Shown piece by piece: positions 13,325-28,500 of a DNA stretch of 64,000 nucleotides. The DNA is from Anas platyrhynchos (Eukaryota > Chordata > Aves > Anseriformes > Anatidae). Each line of letters opens with the position of its first letter. Within the stretch, counting starts at the first letter, position 1. The notes beneath the pieces were generated by a model, which was not told the DNA's origin, did not search any database, and was given only the letters and a program-made list of their open reading frames with translations. The stretch lies in the NCBI RefSeq assembly GCF_047663525.1, contig NC_092613.1:7155501-7219500 (forward strand), given 5' to 3'. Both the position numbers and the translations under genes were made by a program.

Positions 13325-16300
13325 TCCTCATGCTGTGTTTACTGTTTTACATATGCCTCTGACTGCCAAGGAATTGTTAACTAATCACCATGAGATTCAT
13401 TTTGTTAATGCACAGCTGGGTACTTGGTCATGCAACATCTGCTTCTCAGCATTTCTGCTTTCCTTATCTAGCAGTAGTCAGTAAGAAAGCAGCCTCAACA
13501 GTGCATGTGGAAGCTGAAAGTGGTAAATGAGTTTATTAACAAACGGTGATTAATATTGGAACCCTCAGACTACTAATGACTGTGTGATCTCTCTCACATT
13601 CTCTCTCAAATCTCTCCTTCACAGACTGAAAGGACTAACTGGAGCAGCCAGGCAGCAGGTAAGAGACATTCTCATCACCCCCTCCTGAGGCATTTATTTG
13701 AGGTTACTTCAGCGTTGGAGGAGAGCACGAGGCAGAATCGTGCCACCTGCCCTCAGAGCAGCAGCCTCACCTTCCCGAGCAGCCTCGGCCAGACGGCAGT
13801 GCCAGGACGGGTGCCTCGGTGCAGCTCCTGCTGCAGGGTGGCATTGGCTCCTCTCCAACACCCGTTTATCTACTAGATCATCAGTGATCAACTTTCACCA
13901 GTTGATTGCAGTTTAATTTTTGCCTCCAGAAGTTCTACACGTGGTAGATGTCCTGAACAAAATAGCAATGCTTGTACAGCCTATGCGACAGGAAGGGTCA
14001 TTCAGTTACAATCATAAAAGTTTCAGTTTGGGAGCACTTAGCTCTTGGATTGTGGTGCATTCAGCTCGGGAAGCTTGCCAATCATCGTCTTCATGCAGCT
14101 GTCTCCAAAGGCTGGACTCATTTATATCTGCTTAAAGAGCTCACTAAATTCAAGACTGACACAGAAATGGAATTCTCATAAGAAAGCACTTCAAATAACA
14201 AGACAGCTTTGAAGGCAAAGCCAAATCTAATTTCTGTTCTCAATTCACAATCAATCAGAAGGCAGCAATGTACACACACCCCGATAGGAAAACCAAAACT
14301 GACAGCACAGTAGTTTTTTTCCTGTATTTATTGCATCATTTGCTTTTCTGTCACCCTTGTCTGACCATATAGATTCTGGAGTAATCTCTCTGAAATGCTT
14401 TACTATTACCAGAGCACAGTCTTTCACAGAGCAGATATTTCTGTTACCCACAATAAATACTTATTAAAATGCTTCCTTATTCAGAGCCCGTATGCGGTAC
14501 TCTCAGATTGACTTGCACAATTTTCCCAAGACAAATGAACTCAAGATTAAAATAAAATTCCATAGCCTGAACTTCATGCCTTGCTGATCTCTCCCTCCTG
14601 TCAAAAAGGGACAGTGTTAAATGCAGCCTCTTCAGTTGTACAACCCCTCCAGACCACGACCTTAGCACTCAGATGTCGCTCTGGAGCCGCCAGTCAAACA
14701 GCGTGGCAGAAGTGGGATTTTGAGTTTGGTCTTGAAATGAACAGGGTCAAAAGAGCACTTCCACCTTTATTGGAAGTGCCAAACAGGAGGAACTGCTGTA
14801 ACTTTCCAGCTTTAGGTGACCTTCAGTACCAAATTTGCATTTCGATCTATCTAATACCTGTTTAAGGCAGCCAGAAGGGACACAACCACAAAACATTAGA
14901 AGCTGCACGTAGTAGGGGAAAACAAACCAAATCCACCAGCTGAGATCACCTGCACGTGTCCATTTTATTTGGCTGTAGAATTAATTTGATGCATGAAAAC
15001 AAACGCTTAATGCCAGCCTACAAGTTTAAAAGCCATCGACCTGGGCAGTTACAGCAAAGACCTGGAACAACCTTCAGGCAAGCTCAGCAGGACTGGCTTT
15101 GGGTACAGAAACCACAGCACTGAAATGGCAACAGCTTTACCTTAGGCATTTTGCGAGACTAAGCAACACCCCAGTAAGTGCCCCAGCAAACACCCTACCT
15201 TCCTTCTCCTAACAATTTTCTCTTCCTTCCTAATTTTACTCGTCGTATCGATTCGTGATCAGGGAGCAGTTGCGTAGCTCGTACTTCCCTGTTATTAACC
15301 AAAAGCATTTGGATTCCAAAATTCACAGCTCAGTCCCTACTGGCAGCTCTGCAGAAACAGCAAAGAGAAGAAAGCAGATGTCTTGCTGTTCAAACAAATA
15401 ATGTGCTGAAACAAAGACCGGCTTTTCTTTGTCTGCCAGTTTAAAGTCTTAGTAAGAATCTAACTGGGCTTTCCTGAAGGCACTGTCAGAACATGCAGAT
15501 GAAACCAACGCTGGATGTGCTTGGTATGATGGACATCAATATATGCTCTGAAAGCTCAGCACCTCTCTACACCGTGTACAGCAGAGGGGTTTATGTGTCA
15601 GGAGGAATATACCTGACAAGAGGCAACAGCATCATTTGTTACTGTTATAAAAAAAATCCATGACACAGGCTAAGAATAAATTTTAAAGTGCAATATTTCA
15701 AATATCCTCTGCTTAAACAGCAGATTTTATTTTTATCTCCACTCAGTTATTAAATGTAAGAAAATCTTCGCACCTGGCGTTTAAAACCTCTACTTCCAGG
15801 CAGCAGCAAATACTAAATCTTCCGAGATCACTGCAACTAGCCAAGTAAGGGCCCAATGCATGCCTGAATTCTGAATTCCTCAGGTAAGATCCAAATTTTT
15901 GTCAGACTGCCTTAAAAAACAAAACAACAACAAAAACACAAACAATTCCTCATTATTTTGTTAATTCTACATCTTTTATATATATATATTTTTTTGCTAT
16001 GAAATGCTGAATATTAATTTTCCACTTTCTCTTCGTAAACTCTTTTGCAGAGTTTCTTGATTCTGTGTTGGGTTCTTTTTTTATTGTGTTGGTCTTAAAA
16101 TCTCTCTTGAAACATTAGGTCCCATACTGTGGGTATACTTCACTAAATTTCAGTTTAAAAAATTTTGAGCTACTAAAAACCAGCCAGCCTTTAAAACTAC
16201 TTTCCCATTTTCCCATAATGATTAATTCTGGAAATAGGAAAACTCATCTCTCTCCGTTTTTAAACAAACTTTAAACAGTTTTCTTATGTTCAAGTAATAA

Positions 16301-18312
16301 CTGTAAATACTGAACAGCACAGAAGGTACAATGCATGAACAGGCACAGTTTGCCTTTGCTGTTTCCTTAACATACAACATCTCTGAAACCCTGCAAACCA
16401 GAAAGAGCAATGGACCTCTTAACAACATAGTTCAATTAAGAAAAAAAATCAGATGTGTTTGCCAAAAGGCAACAAATAACGATTTCAGAACAAAACGTAT
16501 GCCCCCTGAAGGTGATTCAACAAAGCAGAAATTGATTTAAGTCTTTTTTTTTTTTTCCCCCCTGCATTTCACCCGGTGCAAGAAGAAAAACACAGAAAGA
16601 ACTTCCTCGGGTAAAAACCTTTTTACGGTTCCTACAGGATGACATTCCACATTACGTATCAGAGACTGACGACTGAATGGAAGAATATTCCATTTTAGTA
16701 AACTCTTAGCTTGAAAGAAAAATATGCAGTAATATGCAGTATAATATAAAACCATACAGTCCCCTGCAATTACTCACTATTTTGATGAACATTAAGTGTC
16801 CTACCCTAATGAATTCATTTAAGTACTAGTAGCATCTCCTAATGGGCGTTAATTAAACTTTTTCAGCACCTCTACCTTCACTAGAGAAAAGTAATTACTC
16901 ATTGCTGTCCTACAGAGAGGGAAATAAAAGCCCCAGGATTAGGTATTTTTACACTGAGTAAGTAGGGCAGACAGGAAGGGCTGCAGTTCAGAGGCAAGTT
17001 GCTATACGTAATTTCACTACACGAGCAGTACTTCAGGCCTTGCACTGAGAAAAAGTTTTCCTGCTGCCCTTAAGTGAGCCACGAAGTAGGGTTTGAAAGC
17101 ACATAGGTCTGTCAAGGACATAACTCCATCACATAAACCAGTTGGCCATCATCTCAGCTTTTTGATGTTTAACCACAAGTCAGGTAGACACATCAAGTTT
17201 TCATACCTATTGATGAATACATTTGAAAATTATTTATAAATATAGCATATTAATACTTCTACAGTAAGTGATTTAAAAAACAAACAAACAAAAATACATA
17301 CATGAGTAGCAGCTGTCAGATCTTGAATAATGGACCAGAATAATTTTTATTTATTCATACAAAACTGTTTTACACAACAGGGACTAGCTTTCAATCTGAA
17401 ATATAATCACAGCAATTTTGTCTTCAAGCTTAGGTCATTTGTATTTTTTGTCATACACCAAATACATTGCATTAAAGCTCACATTACAAACACTATCTTC
17501 CGAAAACATGGCAAATTTGAAGCACAGTCAGGGTAACGCATTATTTCAAAATATTCCTCAGCAATGGAGTGACACAGCTTTTTAGGCATGGGCACTTCCA
17601 CCTGATGGTGCCCACAGCACCAAGCTGTTCCCACAAACACAGCTCTCCCAGCATCAAAGCATTTCCAATCTAATCTCACTGCAAAGAAGATTAGTGAAAT
17701 TACTGAGCAGTAATAGTTCCAGCAACAGAGGTAAAAATACTTCACTGGCACTTTTGGTCAGCTGATTTCTGAGGAATTCTTTAGACCAATAAAGGACAAA
17801 ACAAGCCATTAAACATCATTCCCCCGGATTAATACGGGACTCTGCTTCCCTCTTACATAACGGGATTTTGAAATTCCTCTGATGTACATGCATTAGGAGG
17901 AAATCATCTCTGCAGACCTAAAACTTTAGGGCTTAGTTATTTCCTGATAGTTCTGTGGTTTTAGAGGAAATAAACTGAACGTTAATCCTCTTGGATTTAA
18001 TGAGTAGTACCAGCAAACTCTGCTTCTGCCTATTAGCAAACCTTCAGCCTGGGAGAAGGTCACTGTAAACTTGGCCTATAACCAAAACAAAGTTGCATCT
18101 ACTGGCAATGAAATCTTAAAGATAGGGGGAAGGCTTACGTGGTTTGGGTGTTCTTGTTCTTTATTTGAGCAAAAACTGTGTCAAAATTATTTAAAAATTT
18201 ACCTATGTCTAGACTTTTTCTTGCAAATCACTTAGCACAGTAGGAAAATACCTCATCAGCATGCTGACTTACACTGAGCTCAAATTATTTGTCAATGGTT
18301 TTATACATATAC

Positions 18313-18330
18313 ATTTATTTATTTATTTAA
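18313..18330. repeat. (TTTA)n microsatellite
   Basis: Four ATTT units followed by AATAATAA in an AT-rich stretch of MAGI3 intron 1. Confidence 0.8.
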
Positions 18331-21300
18331 TAATAATTTCAGAAAAAGAAATAACCTACATAAGTGCATCTCTGAATTCAGCTGCAGGATGAGGCAGGGA
18401 GGCCAGCAGCCAAACAGAATAAACCAGCCCTCATTCCTCCTTCGATTGTATTCACGTTGCGACCTTCCACTAACTCTTGCGGGAAAAATGAAAATTTATA
18501 CAGAAGCAGGGACTTTTGCGTTTTATTTTGATCTGTTTTTAAGAGTGATTTTCCTGCTTAATGCTCACTGAAGTTTTACTCTTGACACCACCCACCTCCT
18601 ATGCACTTCTTCCTTTCAGAATGCAAAGCGGATGGGGAAGACACTATACAAATGACTTTTTCTGAAGACTGACTACAAGTAGAGCAACTATTTAAGATAA
18701 AGAATGCCTTTTAAAGAGGTTTTCTGTACTGAAGTAGACAGGGAACCAGCCAGTCATCTAAAGATTAGCTACACTTCATTTTGCTATCTTTAACTTTTGT
18801 TAAAAACATTATGCAAAACAAAAGCTCAAAGTTGCTCATCGGTTGCCTTGCCTATTTCTTTTTAACTTTTACTGCTAGTCTTAACCACTACAAGAAATCC
18901 ATTTTCCAGGATCTTACACAAATAATTTATGTGAATCAGATTTTTTTTTTCTTAGGATATCAAGAAGCAGAACTGGTTTAATTATCTGGTTTCTTCCAGT
19001 AGCCTGATTTCAGGAGTTAAGAGAACGTTGCAGATCCCCTAAGACCAATTTAATTGCAGATCCAAATACCCTGGGCCGTGTTTTAAACTCTGCTGGGACC
19101 ACGTTGGTCAGTCACTAGCGGCTGCACCGCTCTCCGCTACGGATGCTCTGCAGGAGGGGTTCTCAGCTCACAGCCACTGCAGACTGAGACTCCCTGAGTG
19201 ACTCCTGTAGCGCTCACGAAACGTTTCAGTAAAGCAAACAGACCGCAAAGGGGCTTAACTTTGCAATACAAGACTTAGTGACACTAGAAAATAATGAAGA
19301 ACCCACAGAGATCAAGAAGTTGAAAGTTGCTGCTCTAGAGCAAACACGCTTTCCACCCTAAGATTATTTCCACTAACAACTTAATTTGATAAACTACATC
19401 ACCATATCAAGCCATAATTAAGCAGCTACTTCAGATGGAATTTTTCTTCTCATCTGTTCTTTCATCATCAACATGAAAGAAGATTTTTTTTACAAACATG
19501 TTTCTTCTGGCCAAGCACAAAACTGCTGCATATTTTACTGGGCGCCGCTCCCATCTCCACGCGGGGAATCTGCTGGCACGGTAGAGCCGCATCCGACCTG
19601 AGCGCTCCAAGCTGCAGCTGAGCAGGGGCTTGGGGTGATGCTCTTCACCCCAGCACAAGCACTTTGCAGCATTTTCACCCCGCCTGCTCTCCACACATAG
19701 CACTCGTGCCTGCAGCCCCGGGTTGAGTCACAAAAGCCACCACAGGCCTCAGTGCAAGCACCCTGATTACACCCACAGAACGTGCAAACGCTGATCAACC
19801 TTTTAAATGGCAGGCAGAGGAGTCCTGGCAAACTGGGCTGCATCAAATCACTTGCTATGCCCCCTCCTGCATACTAAAGCAGTCCTTAATAGAAGGGACA
19901 CAATTTGAATCCCAAAATGTAATGAACACTGAAACTCTCTCGGAACACAACTGTGAAATGATCCAAGTCCAAGGGAAATGCAATTCTCCCTGAGCGCTTT
20001 GTTAAAATTCCTCTGACAATGGCACTGGGGACATTTCAGTAGAAACTCAGCTCTAAATCTGTTCTTCCATATTTCTACCTTCAGAGCCTGACACACAGGC
20101 AATACTACCAAGTAACTACAGTTGCTTTTCAGAGCAATTTTTAGCAGATGACTGCAGAGATCTCCTGCCTTACACCTTAAAATCCAAAAGGTCCCTTGGT
20201 GTTCTCCATAGCTCATGGATAGGGGCAGATGTTGCATACCTTCAACTGAATTTGCTTACCAGAAAGTAAACAACACTGGATCATACCAACCATCCATTTT
20301 TATTTCCATGACACGAGATCTTTATTCAAATTTGCACTACAAAGAAGTGAAATGTCTAGTGGCCAGGCTTAAAAATGCACGTGGGCTGTTCGCTGGGTGG
20401 GCGAGGGGATCATGGTTGTTCTTTCAAGTGACTTCAATGTTTAGTCTATGATGCATCTTAAATCACGAACTTCTAGAAGTGTTTTTATGTAAACGCCTAA
20501 TAGCCTGCAGACAGCTACTGAGTGCTGCAAACCTACAAGCCAAGAATAGAGGATGGATTAAATGTCACTCAGATTCATATTTTCCAGATGCAATAGCATG
20601 CATTCAGTTAGATGATCAGTTAAGAAGACTAGTTTATTAAAAACAATAACAACAACATTTCCAATTTCTTATTCTTTACTTCCTGGTAGTAAACCTGATA
20701 AATCACCCTCAGCAACAGGCCGGGCTCCACCAGGGGTTACCCTCTCTGCCACAGAACCGGCCACAGGGTCAGGGTGGCTGCCAGAATTCGGGTTCATGGC
20801 TCCTGCAGCAGCACCAAGGACAAGGAACGGGCCCGGGACGTGAGTGCCTGGGGCCTGCTGTAGCCCCAGGGCCCTGCTCCTGAGGGGCCTGTGCCCAGGC
20901 TGCCCTCGGCCCTGAGCGGACACCGAAGGCCCTGCCAACAAAACCAGGGCAGAAGGGTATCACACCCCCACCTCAGCCAGGAAACCTCAGTCAGGCATGT
21001 GAATGCTGGGGGCTGCGGTGGTTTCTGGGTGACTCTGAGCGAAATTTCTGTGATCCAAGCCCAAGACTTGGGGAACAGGTTTGAGAACATCCCGCAGCAG
21101 CAGCCAGGCTCCGCCGCTCTCTGCACTTCAAGAACTTCACCCAGGCACAGACGTGTCCGTATGTGTGGGGATTCCGCAAGTTGCTACAGCTCCCACTTGG
21201 CTGACAAAACGCAGAAGTTGTAAATAACAGTGCATGGGAGGGAAGCGTTCCCAAGTCTTCACTTTGAAGAGTAAGCAAAGCAGGAGATGTACAGGAATCA

Positions 21301-23266
21301 TAAGAAAAACGCTAAACATCTGTGCCTTTCTGTACAGCGCCCTAAATTAGCACGTACAAGTCAGCAAAGCCATAAATGTTACAAGGCTTAGCCAAAGTTC
21401 AAACAATTACTGAATCTCGGTGAACCCTACTTCAGTGGCTGCTCTAGGCGCACTGACACCTGTAAAGGCATTTCCTGTTATCACCAGTTCCCTGCTGTCA
21501 CCTCCTCCCACTTGTGTTGCGAGAGGAGCACCAAACCCCGAGCCCAGCTCTTCTACACAGCACGACCCCATTCCCCGCGTCTGTTTCCTTCATGCTCTGT
21601 TTCCACCCTTCTCTGTCTCATGGCATAGGGCTTCTTCCACCCAGCCAGCCAGAAATGATAATTCGTTATCATGCAGGTAGGAATAACATTTATAGACAGC
21701 CATATCAAAACAAAAAAAAGGATAATTCTGATATTTATATAGCATTCACAATCCATAAGACGTCAGCTGTTAGTCTGATTGTATTTATTACCAAAAGCCA
21801 GTAATGAAACAGCACTGAAGTAGAACACAAAAATCAATATTCAATAAAAATCAATATGCCATGATCTGACAGACACAGAATTTAAGTTTTACTTTTTTAA
21901 TACAGATAACTGAAGAGAGATAGCTATCCAGAGCTTAAAGGAATTAACTCGTTACTTACATACTGTAAGTTATTTTCATGAGATGAATCAACTTATACGA
22001 GCTAGACTACTATTCAGCAACTGAGGAGCGACACAGGATTGATAATAAACACACTGGTGATTTTCAATTTGAGGAAGTTACATTCAATTAAAAGCAAGCA
22101 ATAATTCACAAAAAATTACAAGCTCATGCAACATACATATTGAAAAATAGCTTCAAGCAAGCATTTTTGACAGCTCACTTGGAGAAAGCCCAGTGCTGTA
22201 TCTAAAAGCCTTGGTGTGCTTTGCAAATGAAATTACATTTCCACATAAGATCATTACTTTAATACATTGCATTTGTATATGACAAAAGCACGGGGACATA
22301 AGTTTGAACAAAGGATTGCTATGATTTTATTTCATCTTGAAAGCTGCACCTGAACTAAATCACCCAAATTTGCATCAAATAGCACTGATGCAAATTAGCA
22401 TGGCTTGTACAGAGGTTTTAACAGCTAGGATGGAAAAAATCAAACTCCAGCGTCCCCGCACTCGCAGCACCCACAGCAGCAACCCCTTTCCTCCCTTGGT
22501 GCCTTGACAACAGTCTCCTTGATACCACGCAGACAAGCGCCCTTGCTGGGTGACTCCCCTTTCCCCCAGAAGAATACACTCTTGATTTTAAGACTGATGA
22601 GCTTGGAAGCCAGCCCAACGCATTCAGCTACTGCTGGCATGTCACCTGGGGGCTGGTCCCATTCCCACCACGACCCCAAAGCAGAGTAATTCAGTACAGA
22701 CTCTACTAGCCATCAGCAACAGAGAAGGTGAATTACAGAGAATTCTGGTTTCGAAGACTGGTATAGCAGATCAATACAAATCTGCAGTCTTCCCACTGCA
22801 TTTCCTCTCACCTTCTGTTCAGCTGAACTAAATCAGGAATTTACTCTCAAATACAAAGAAAGAGCTCATATTTTTCTTAATCCAAATCCAGTCCTCTCAG
22901 GAATACCATTGCCTTAAAGAAGAAAACTGCTCCCATTCAGGGAACAATATGCAATTTAACTCACAGTCCACGAACATTAGAAGATATTTCTTAAAAGGAA
23001 GCATCTCAATTTAAAAACAAGAACCAGAAGAATGAATTCAGAAGACTTTAAAGCAGAGCAACAATCAAAACTAAAGTAATTTTTTCAGCTGTCAATTTGA
23101 ATGCATAATCCTTTTTATATTTTTAAGATACTTTTAAGAACAATATCTTGAAGCAGTTGTTACAATAATAAAGGAGCATGGTGCAAAGCAAGTTAAACAA
23201 GCACAGCTTGTTTATTTTGGGAAAATTCTAAAATGACAGTTTTGTTCTGAAGTGCCTTCTAAAAGT

Positions 23267-23283
23267 AAAAAAAAAAAAAAAAA
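23267..23283. repeat. Poly-A run
   Basis: Seventeen consecutive A residues in AT-rich intronic DNA, without a recognisable retroposon upstream. Confidence 0.9.
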
Positions 23284-24461
23284 CTTTGAAAAAATTAAGG
23301 AAATTGAATCTTCTAAGACAATAAAAAGAATAAAGAGACAGCCATTTTCTACAACTGACTAGCATTTCATTAAAGCCAGCCAAGAATTCAAGGGCAATAC
23401 TTAGACAAGAACTATGAAGAAATCTGTGGTTGAAATCACAGCTTCTAATGAAGATTCATGTTTTATTTAATTCTTGGTTTCATTCACATAGAAAATAAAG
23501 TCTCCTGCTATTGTAGAATAGTGGCAACGGACAGTTTCAAGAATTTTAAACAAGTTAGTTCTGTGCCAATGTGTAAACCTAGGCTACTTTTTTTTTTTTT
23601 TAAAGGGAAAAAACCCTCTCCTTATTACAACCAATAAACATATATGCAAAAACTTCAATCAAAGTTGTCTACCTGAGTACGAAAATTTTCTTTCCAGGAA
23701 TAACTGGAATACAAGTGCTCAATTGTTCAGTCCTAGTGAAATTCCCATGCCCCAGAAGGAGGAGACAGGGACACTGTGGTGGCAGCTTTGAAGCTCACAA
23801 ACAGGGAGAGCAGAAGGTGCGCTACCGGCTCCTCCGCCAGCTCAAGGTAAAGGCTGGTCTTACTCTGTGCTGTTCTGCCAGGTCTCTCCTGAGAGACATC
23901 AGCGAACAAACAGGGAACAGAATGGCTCTCCTGAAGGGAACAAAAAAGTACAAATTAAAACCATGGTGTTAAGCAGCACAGTAGCAAAAGCCACATGAGG
24001 CCTCGTTATCATTTGAAACTAACGTGCTACGAAAGAATAGAATAATTAGAGCCAGTGAAATCACAGCACTTATTGCAGTGAGATTTAAACAAGTATGTGA
24101 AAGGGAACGGCAGCATGTTCTATGCCAAGAATAACATGTTTATATAAAGATGAATAGGAGAAACAAGACTACAAATTGCATACACATACTAATGCTAATA
24201 CCAATCCCTTGGCGGTCCTCTGCATCCATGCACCTGAGACGCAAACTAAGAGCTTGTAGTGCAAGGTGGCTCTCCCAAACTGCTGCGCGATGCACCATCG
24301 CTATTGCCAATGCTGGACAAAAGTGACAGGGCCCAACTGAGAGAGTTTCTCACTCAGGTTTCTTTTTAAAGATAGCACATCTGTCTTCTGCCCACTTCCA
24401 CTGATCTGAGATACCCTACACATTTGTTATATGAAACAACACGTACACTTGTTTGTTTTGC

Positions 24462-24477
24462 TTTTTTTTTTTTTTTT
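24462..24477. repeat. Poly-T run
   Basis: Sixteen consecutive T residues, preceded by a GTTTGTTTTG stretch, within MAGI3 intron 1. Confidence 0.9.
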
Positions 24478-25493
24478 AAACCTCCAAGTGTGGCAAAATG
24501 AATCAACCTTTTCTTTTTTTAACGGGTCACTCTCTCACACGCCCTCAAACAGGAAGGACTGTTTTTCAGACCAACACCCACAAGTCCTCCACCCGGTGTG
24601 CGCGAAGAGCGAAGGACCTGAACCGACTTCCTCATCCCCCCAGTAGCACAGTAACACACTGGTCTGGTTAATCACCGAGCTGGCCTGCTGCCAGCTCTCA
24701 GAGAAACACAGAATTAGGGTAATGCCTTTCCTCAGAGAGGCAAAATTATCCTAGTGTGTATTCTGATCTCTGTTTTAACACGGCACATTTAGAATTCATC
24801 AGATTTTGTGAAAACAGCCTCTCAGTGCTGTGTGCGCTCCTCTCTGCCTTAATTGCCAAACATGCAAATGTTTACCCCCACACAGAGGCTCAGCGCCTAC
24901 CTCAAGCACAAAAGAAAATGTAAATCAATCTTACGTACTCAGCTGCAAGCATTATGTCTGAAGCATCCTGGTCTGAGCTACCGCAGTCATCTCACGCCTC
25001 CGGCTTCAGGGGAAGGACCCTGCACACAACCGGCCTCTGATCGCTCCCATCGCTCCTTCTGGTAACGGGCACTTCACAGGTTAATCACTACACAATTTCA
25101 CAGTCACATGAAAAAATGCATCCTACTGTTTTCTGGTAAATCTGTAGTAGACTTTGATCCAGAGAGCATTTCGGTAAGCTAAGGCCTTGATATCCTTGAG
25201 ATTCCTACATCTTGAGAATGTTAAGTGATTTAGTGAAAGATACTGGCCCAAAAGCCAAAACAGCTTGGTACTGAGAACTTCAGAGTCCTGCACCCACCTG
25301 TCGGTCACCTCACTTTCTGTACGAGTGCATCGCAAGCCAGGGGGAAGCGACAGAGAGCTGCAGCAGACATCGAGAGGCTGCGGCTGGCCGAGTGCACGCA
25401 GCAGCAACGCGCCCCTGTGCTGCACCGGGGGCAAAGGACTGAAAAAGATCCCATGCATGTGAACGGGGAGGTTGTCTGAATGCCCCATCTGGT

Positions 25494-25521
25494 AAAAAAA
25501 AATATATATATATATATATAT
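25494..25521. repeat. A run plus (AT)n microsatellite
   Basis: Eight or more A residues running straight into about ten TA units within MAGI3 intron 1. Confidence 0.9.
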
Positions 25522-28500
25522 CCTAACCTGAACTGAACTTACTGCATGCCTGAGAATCCCCAGCGGAGGTCACTGATAATGCCCCCGCTGCAGAACAAGT
25601 TTTAATCACAGCTGAAGTTGTGACAGTCGGCTATGAAATAAACACAGAGGAAATCAAGGTTTAATGGTTTCAGGAGCACTGAGACTTTTAAAAAAAAAAA
25701 CAGAAGATAGTCTGAAGGGAACTTTTAATCGTTTGGAAGCTCACTGCATTTCTTGATTACAGACCCGGTTAGTCACAACAGAGCTGATACACATTCAACA
25801 ATAAGCCAGGGACAAAACTCCACGGTTTGGAAGTGGAAGAGCAGCGTGACTCTGCCGGCTTCTTCCCAGATGCTAGTTATATGAAACCATAATAATTGCC
25901 ACAGAGTAGCTTTATGCATCGAAGCTCCTTCGTTTGGAAGGAAAGCACATTCCTTCCTACATAGTATCTGGCAACCCAGGCTCCAGAAGGAGGAACTTGC
26001 AGATCATCAGCAATGCTTGCTGCTTTACCACGGTAAGTCTGCAACCTACTTTTGATGCTGCAGCACGCTGCTCTGAAGAAAATACGCATTCAGAGTGAGA
26101 GTGTTAAGCATTTTAGCGAGTAAGCTCAGCTTCACGTACAAATATTTTTCAGGCTGAATGTGACTGTCACATGCAACCAGCCGGTACGGTTACAGGATGA
26201 GCTGAGCAGGCAGAAGGATGATGGACTGACTGCAAGCAAAATGCTTCGGTTTTTCCTTAATGGGAATAAAAGAATCAGAAACAGCGCCAGCTACTTACAA
26301 GGCTAATGCAAGTACTAATCCAAGTGACATTGGGCAGGGAAGGTCCTTGAGCCACCTGGCAGCCATCGTTGGGATGCACATAAGCAGGTGATTAGCTTGA
26401 AACCAGCATTTAACAAGTGTGGCTAAAATACAGATGCGCTCATTACGATGAGGCTGCTCATGTTAGCACGCACACAGGACGAGGAGCCCTACTGCTCCGT
26501 ACAGCCAGCTCTCCTCAGCTGATCGAGATGACGAATGACACAAAAATAACAGCAGGGTTATAATCTCAAGCACCAAGCAGAACGAAGCAATGCCTAACTT
26601 TCATTTGGACAACTCCGATCCCAGCATCGGTCCAGGAACACTGGCAGAAAACCCAAAAGCAGCCTTCCTGCAGGTCTCACCGCACGGCCCCTGCTGCCGA
26701 GAGGCTCCAAGCGCCTGTGGCCCCATCCCAAAGGTGGCTGTGACCCCAGCACCGAGCCCTGCTCAGCCGCACGCCGCTCTTGTTCTGCTTCGCGAGGAAG
26801 AACGGAGTGAGAGGGAAGGAGGAACTTCATCAGCAAAATGGTCCTTCGTTTGTGATGTGCAGTTAACAGATGGCGTTCAATTTAGCATTCCTATCTTTCA
26901 AGTGTCTTATCAAACAAGACTAAACAGCATCTTGAAATTTCCATTTTAAATTTTCTATGAGATTGCTAGAAGTATCACAGACGGATTTTACTGCTGTCAA
27001 CTAAAGCTGTTGCTGCCTTCAACGAAGGATGCCCAAAATAAAGCACACGTCCAGCCTCCTGACGTGCTGCCAGAGGCCACTGGGACACCCGCACCAGATT
27101 TCACCGAGAAGACGGAGCCAGCTCTCAAACACTGAGGCTGCACTTCTAAGATGTGGATGCAGACGCCAAGCACCAAGGCCTCACACTCTCCAAGACCAAG
27201 TATGAGGAGACCAATTCCTCCCTGCCAGGCGGGAGGCAGGGGAACACAGCATGGTCCCGGTGCAGAAGTTGCCCAGAAGCAGCGCGTTGCCTGCCAGAGG
27301 CTCTCCCAGTCTGGCAGCGTATTCAAAAGACAACATTTGGGGCTGGAGAGCAACACGGGGCCTTAAGAAGTGGGGCAGCTTGGGCCTCTGAGCATCCAGC
27401 CATCCCACAAGCATCACACGCCACCACCTCCACAGCCCCTACCCCTTAGCCCCGTCATTGGGGTCAGCCAGCCTGGAGCACCCCAGGGTCACTGCGGGAA
27501 GAAGGGGAGCCACGGCCAGAGTCGTGGTGCTTCTCTGAGAACGCCGTGCCAACAGCTCTCGTCACACGTACCCTAATTGGAATACTTCCACCGAGTGCTA
27601 CTGTGGCAATTGAAAAAATAAAAAGCAACAAGAAAAATAGTCTGCTTTAAAATACCGCATTTAAGGACACTGAGTCTAACACCGAAAACGCCTGCCAAAA
27701 TCATCTGATGTGGTAAATAAGCTTGCAATATGCTCTAGTATGGAAAAACTGCTGGATCTGAAGCATGAATTTGATTTGTTCCAAAAGTTACATAAAATCA
27801 GCATAGAAATGCTACTTCTCTTTACACAACTCGCCCAGTGTTTAGTTCACAAGCCCAGAATGACTACACTTAGTGACACCAGGCTGTGCAAGACACCAGC
27901 AGCACTTTCCTTCTGCTGAGAAAACCGCTCTTACCTTTTAACCAGTTCGTAATCCCCAGGATAATTCTGCTCCTACCTTCCAGCAGCAACACCGGCACGC
28001 AACAGCTCCGTGCGCGCCCCACTCAGGATCTGCTGACACCCCACCAAAAGCCTGCCCGAAAACCCAGCGGCACCAACTCATGGCACTGCACAGCAGGAGC
28101 CCAGCACCACTGTCCGGTGGGCACATCTCCACAATCAATTTAAGGAACAGAACCTGCTTTTTACTGCTTTTTAGTGCCTCACCTTTACAACACCTACAGA
28201 GCATCATCTGGCTCTGGCAAGTGTCTGCTCTCACTGCATGCATTTATTTCAAATCTTTTCTGCCAGTTTTAACTTGAAAGTTTGAGACATCTCTGTTACG
28301 GAAAGTCCCGGTATGGGAATATCCCATTTCCCTCCAGAGTAACCACACAAGAATTTCGTTTGATATTCTTAATACGGTTTCATCTGCCATTAACTTTTTA
28401 AAAAAGAGATTTGTTATTGTCTCGTCTTTAACAATGTGTTCCTTAATTTATTTATCATTTTATTTGAATTTAACTTGCAGCAGTTTGTTCTCTTCTAGTT

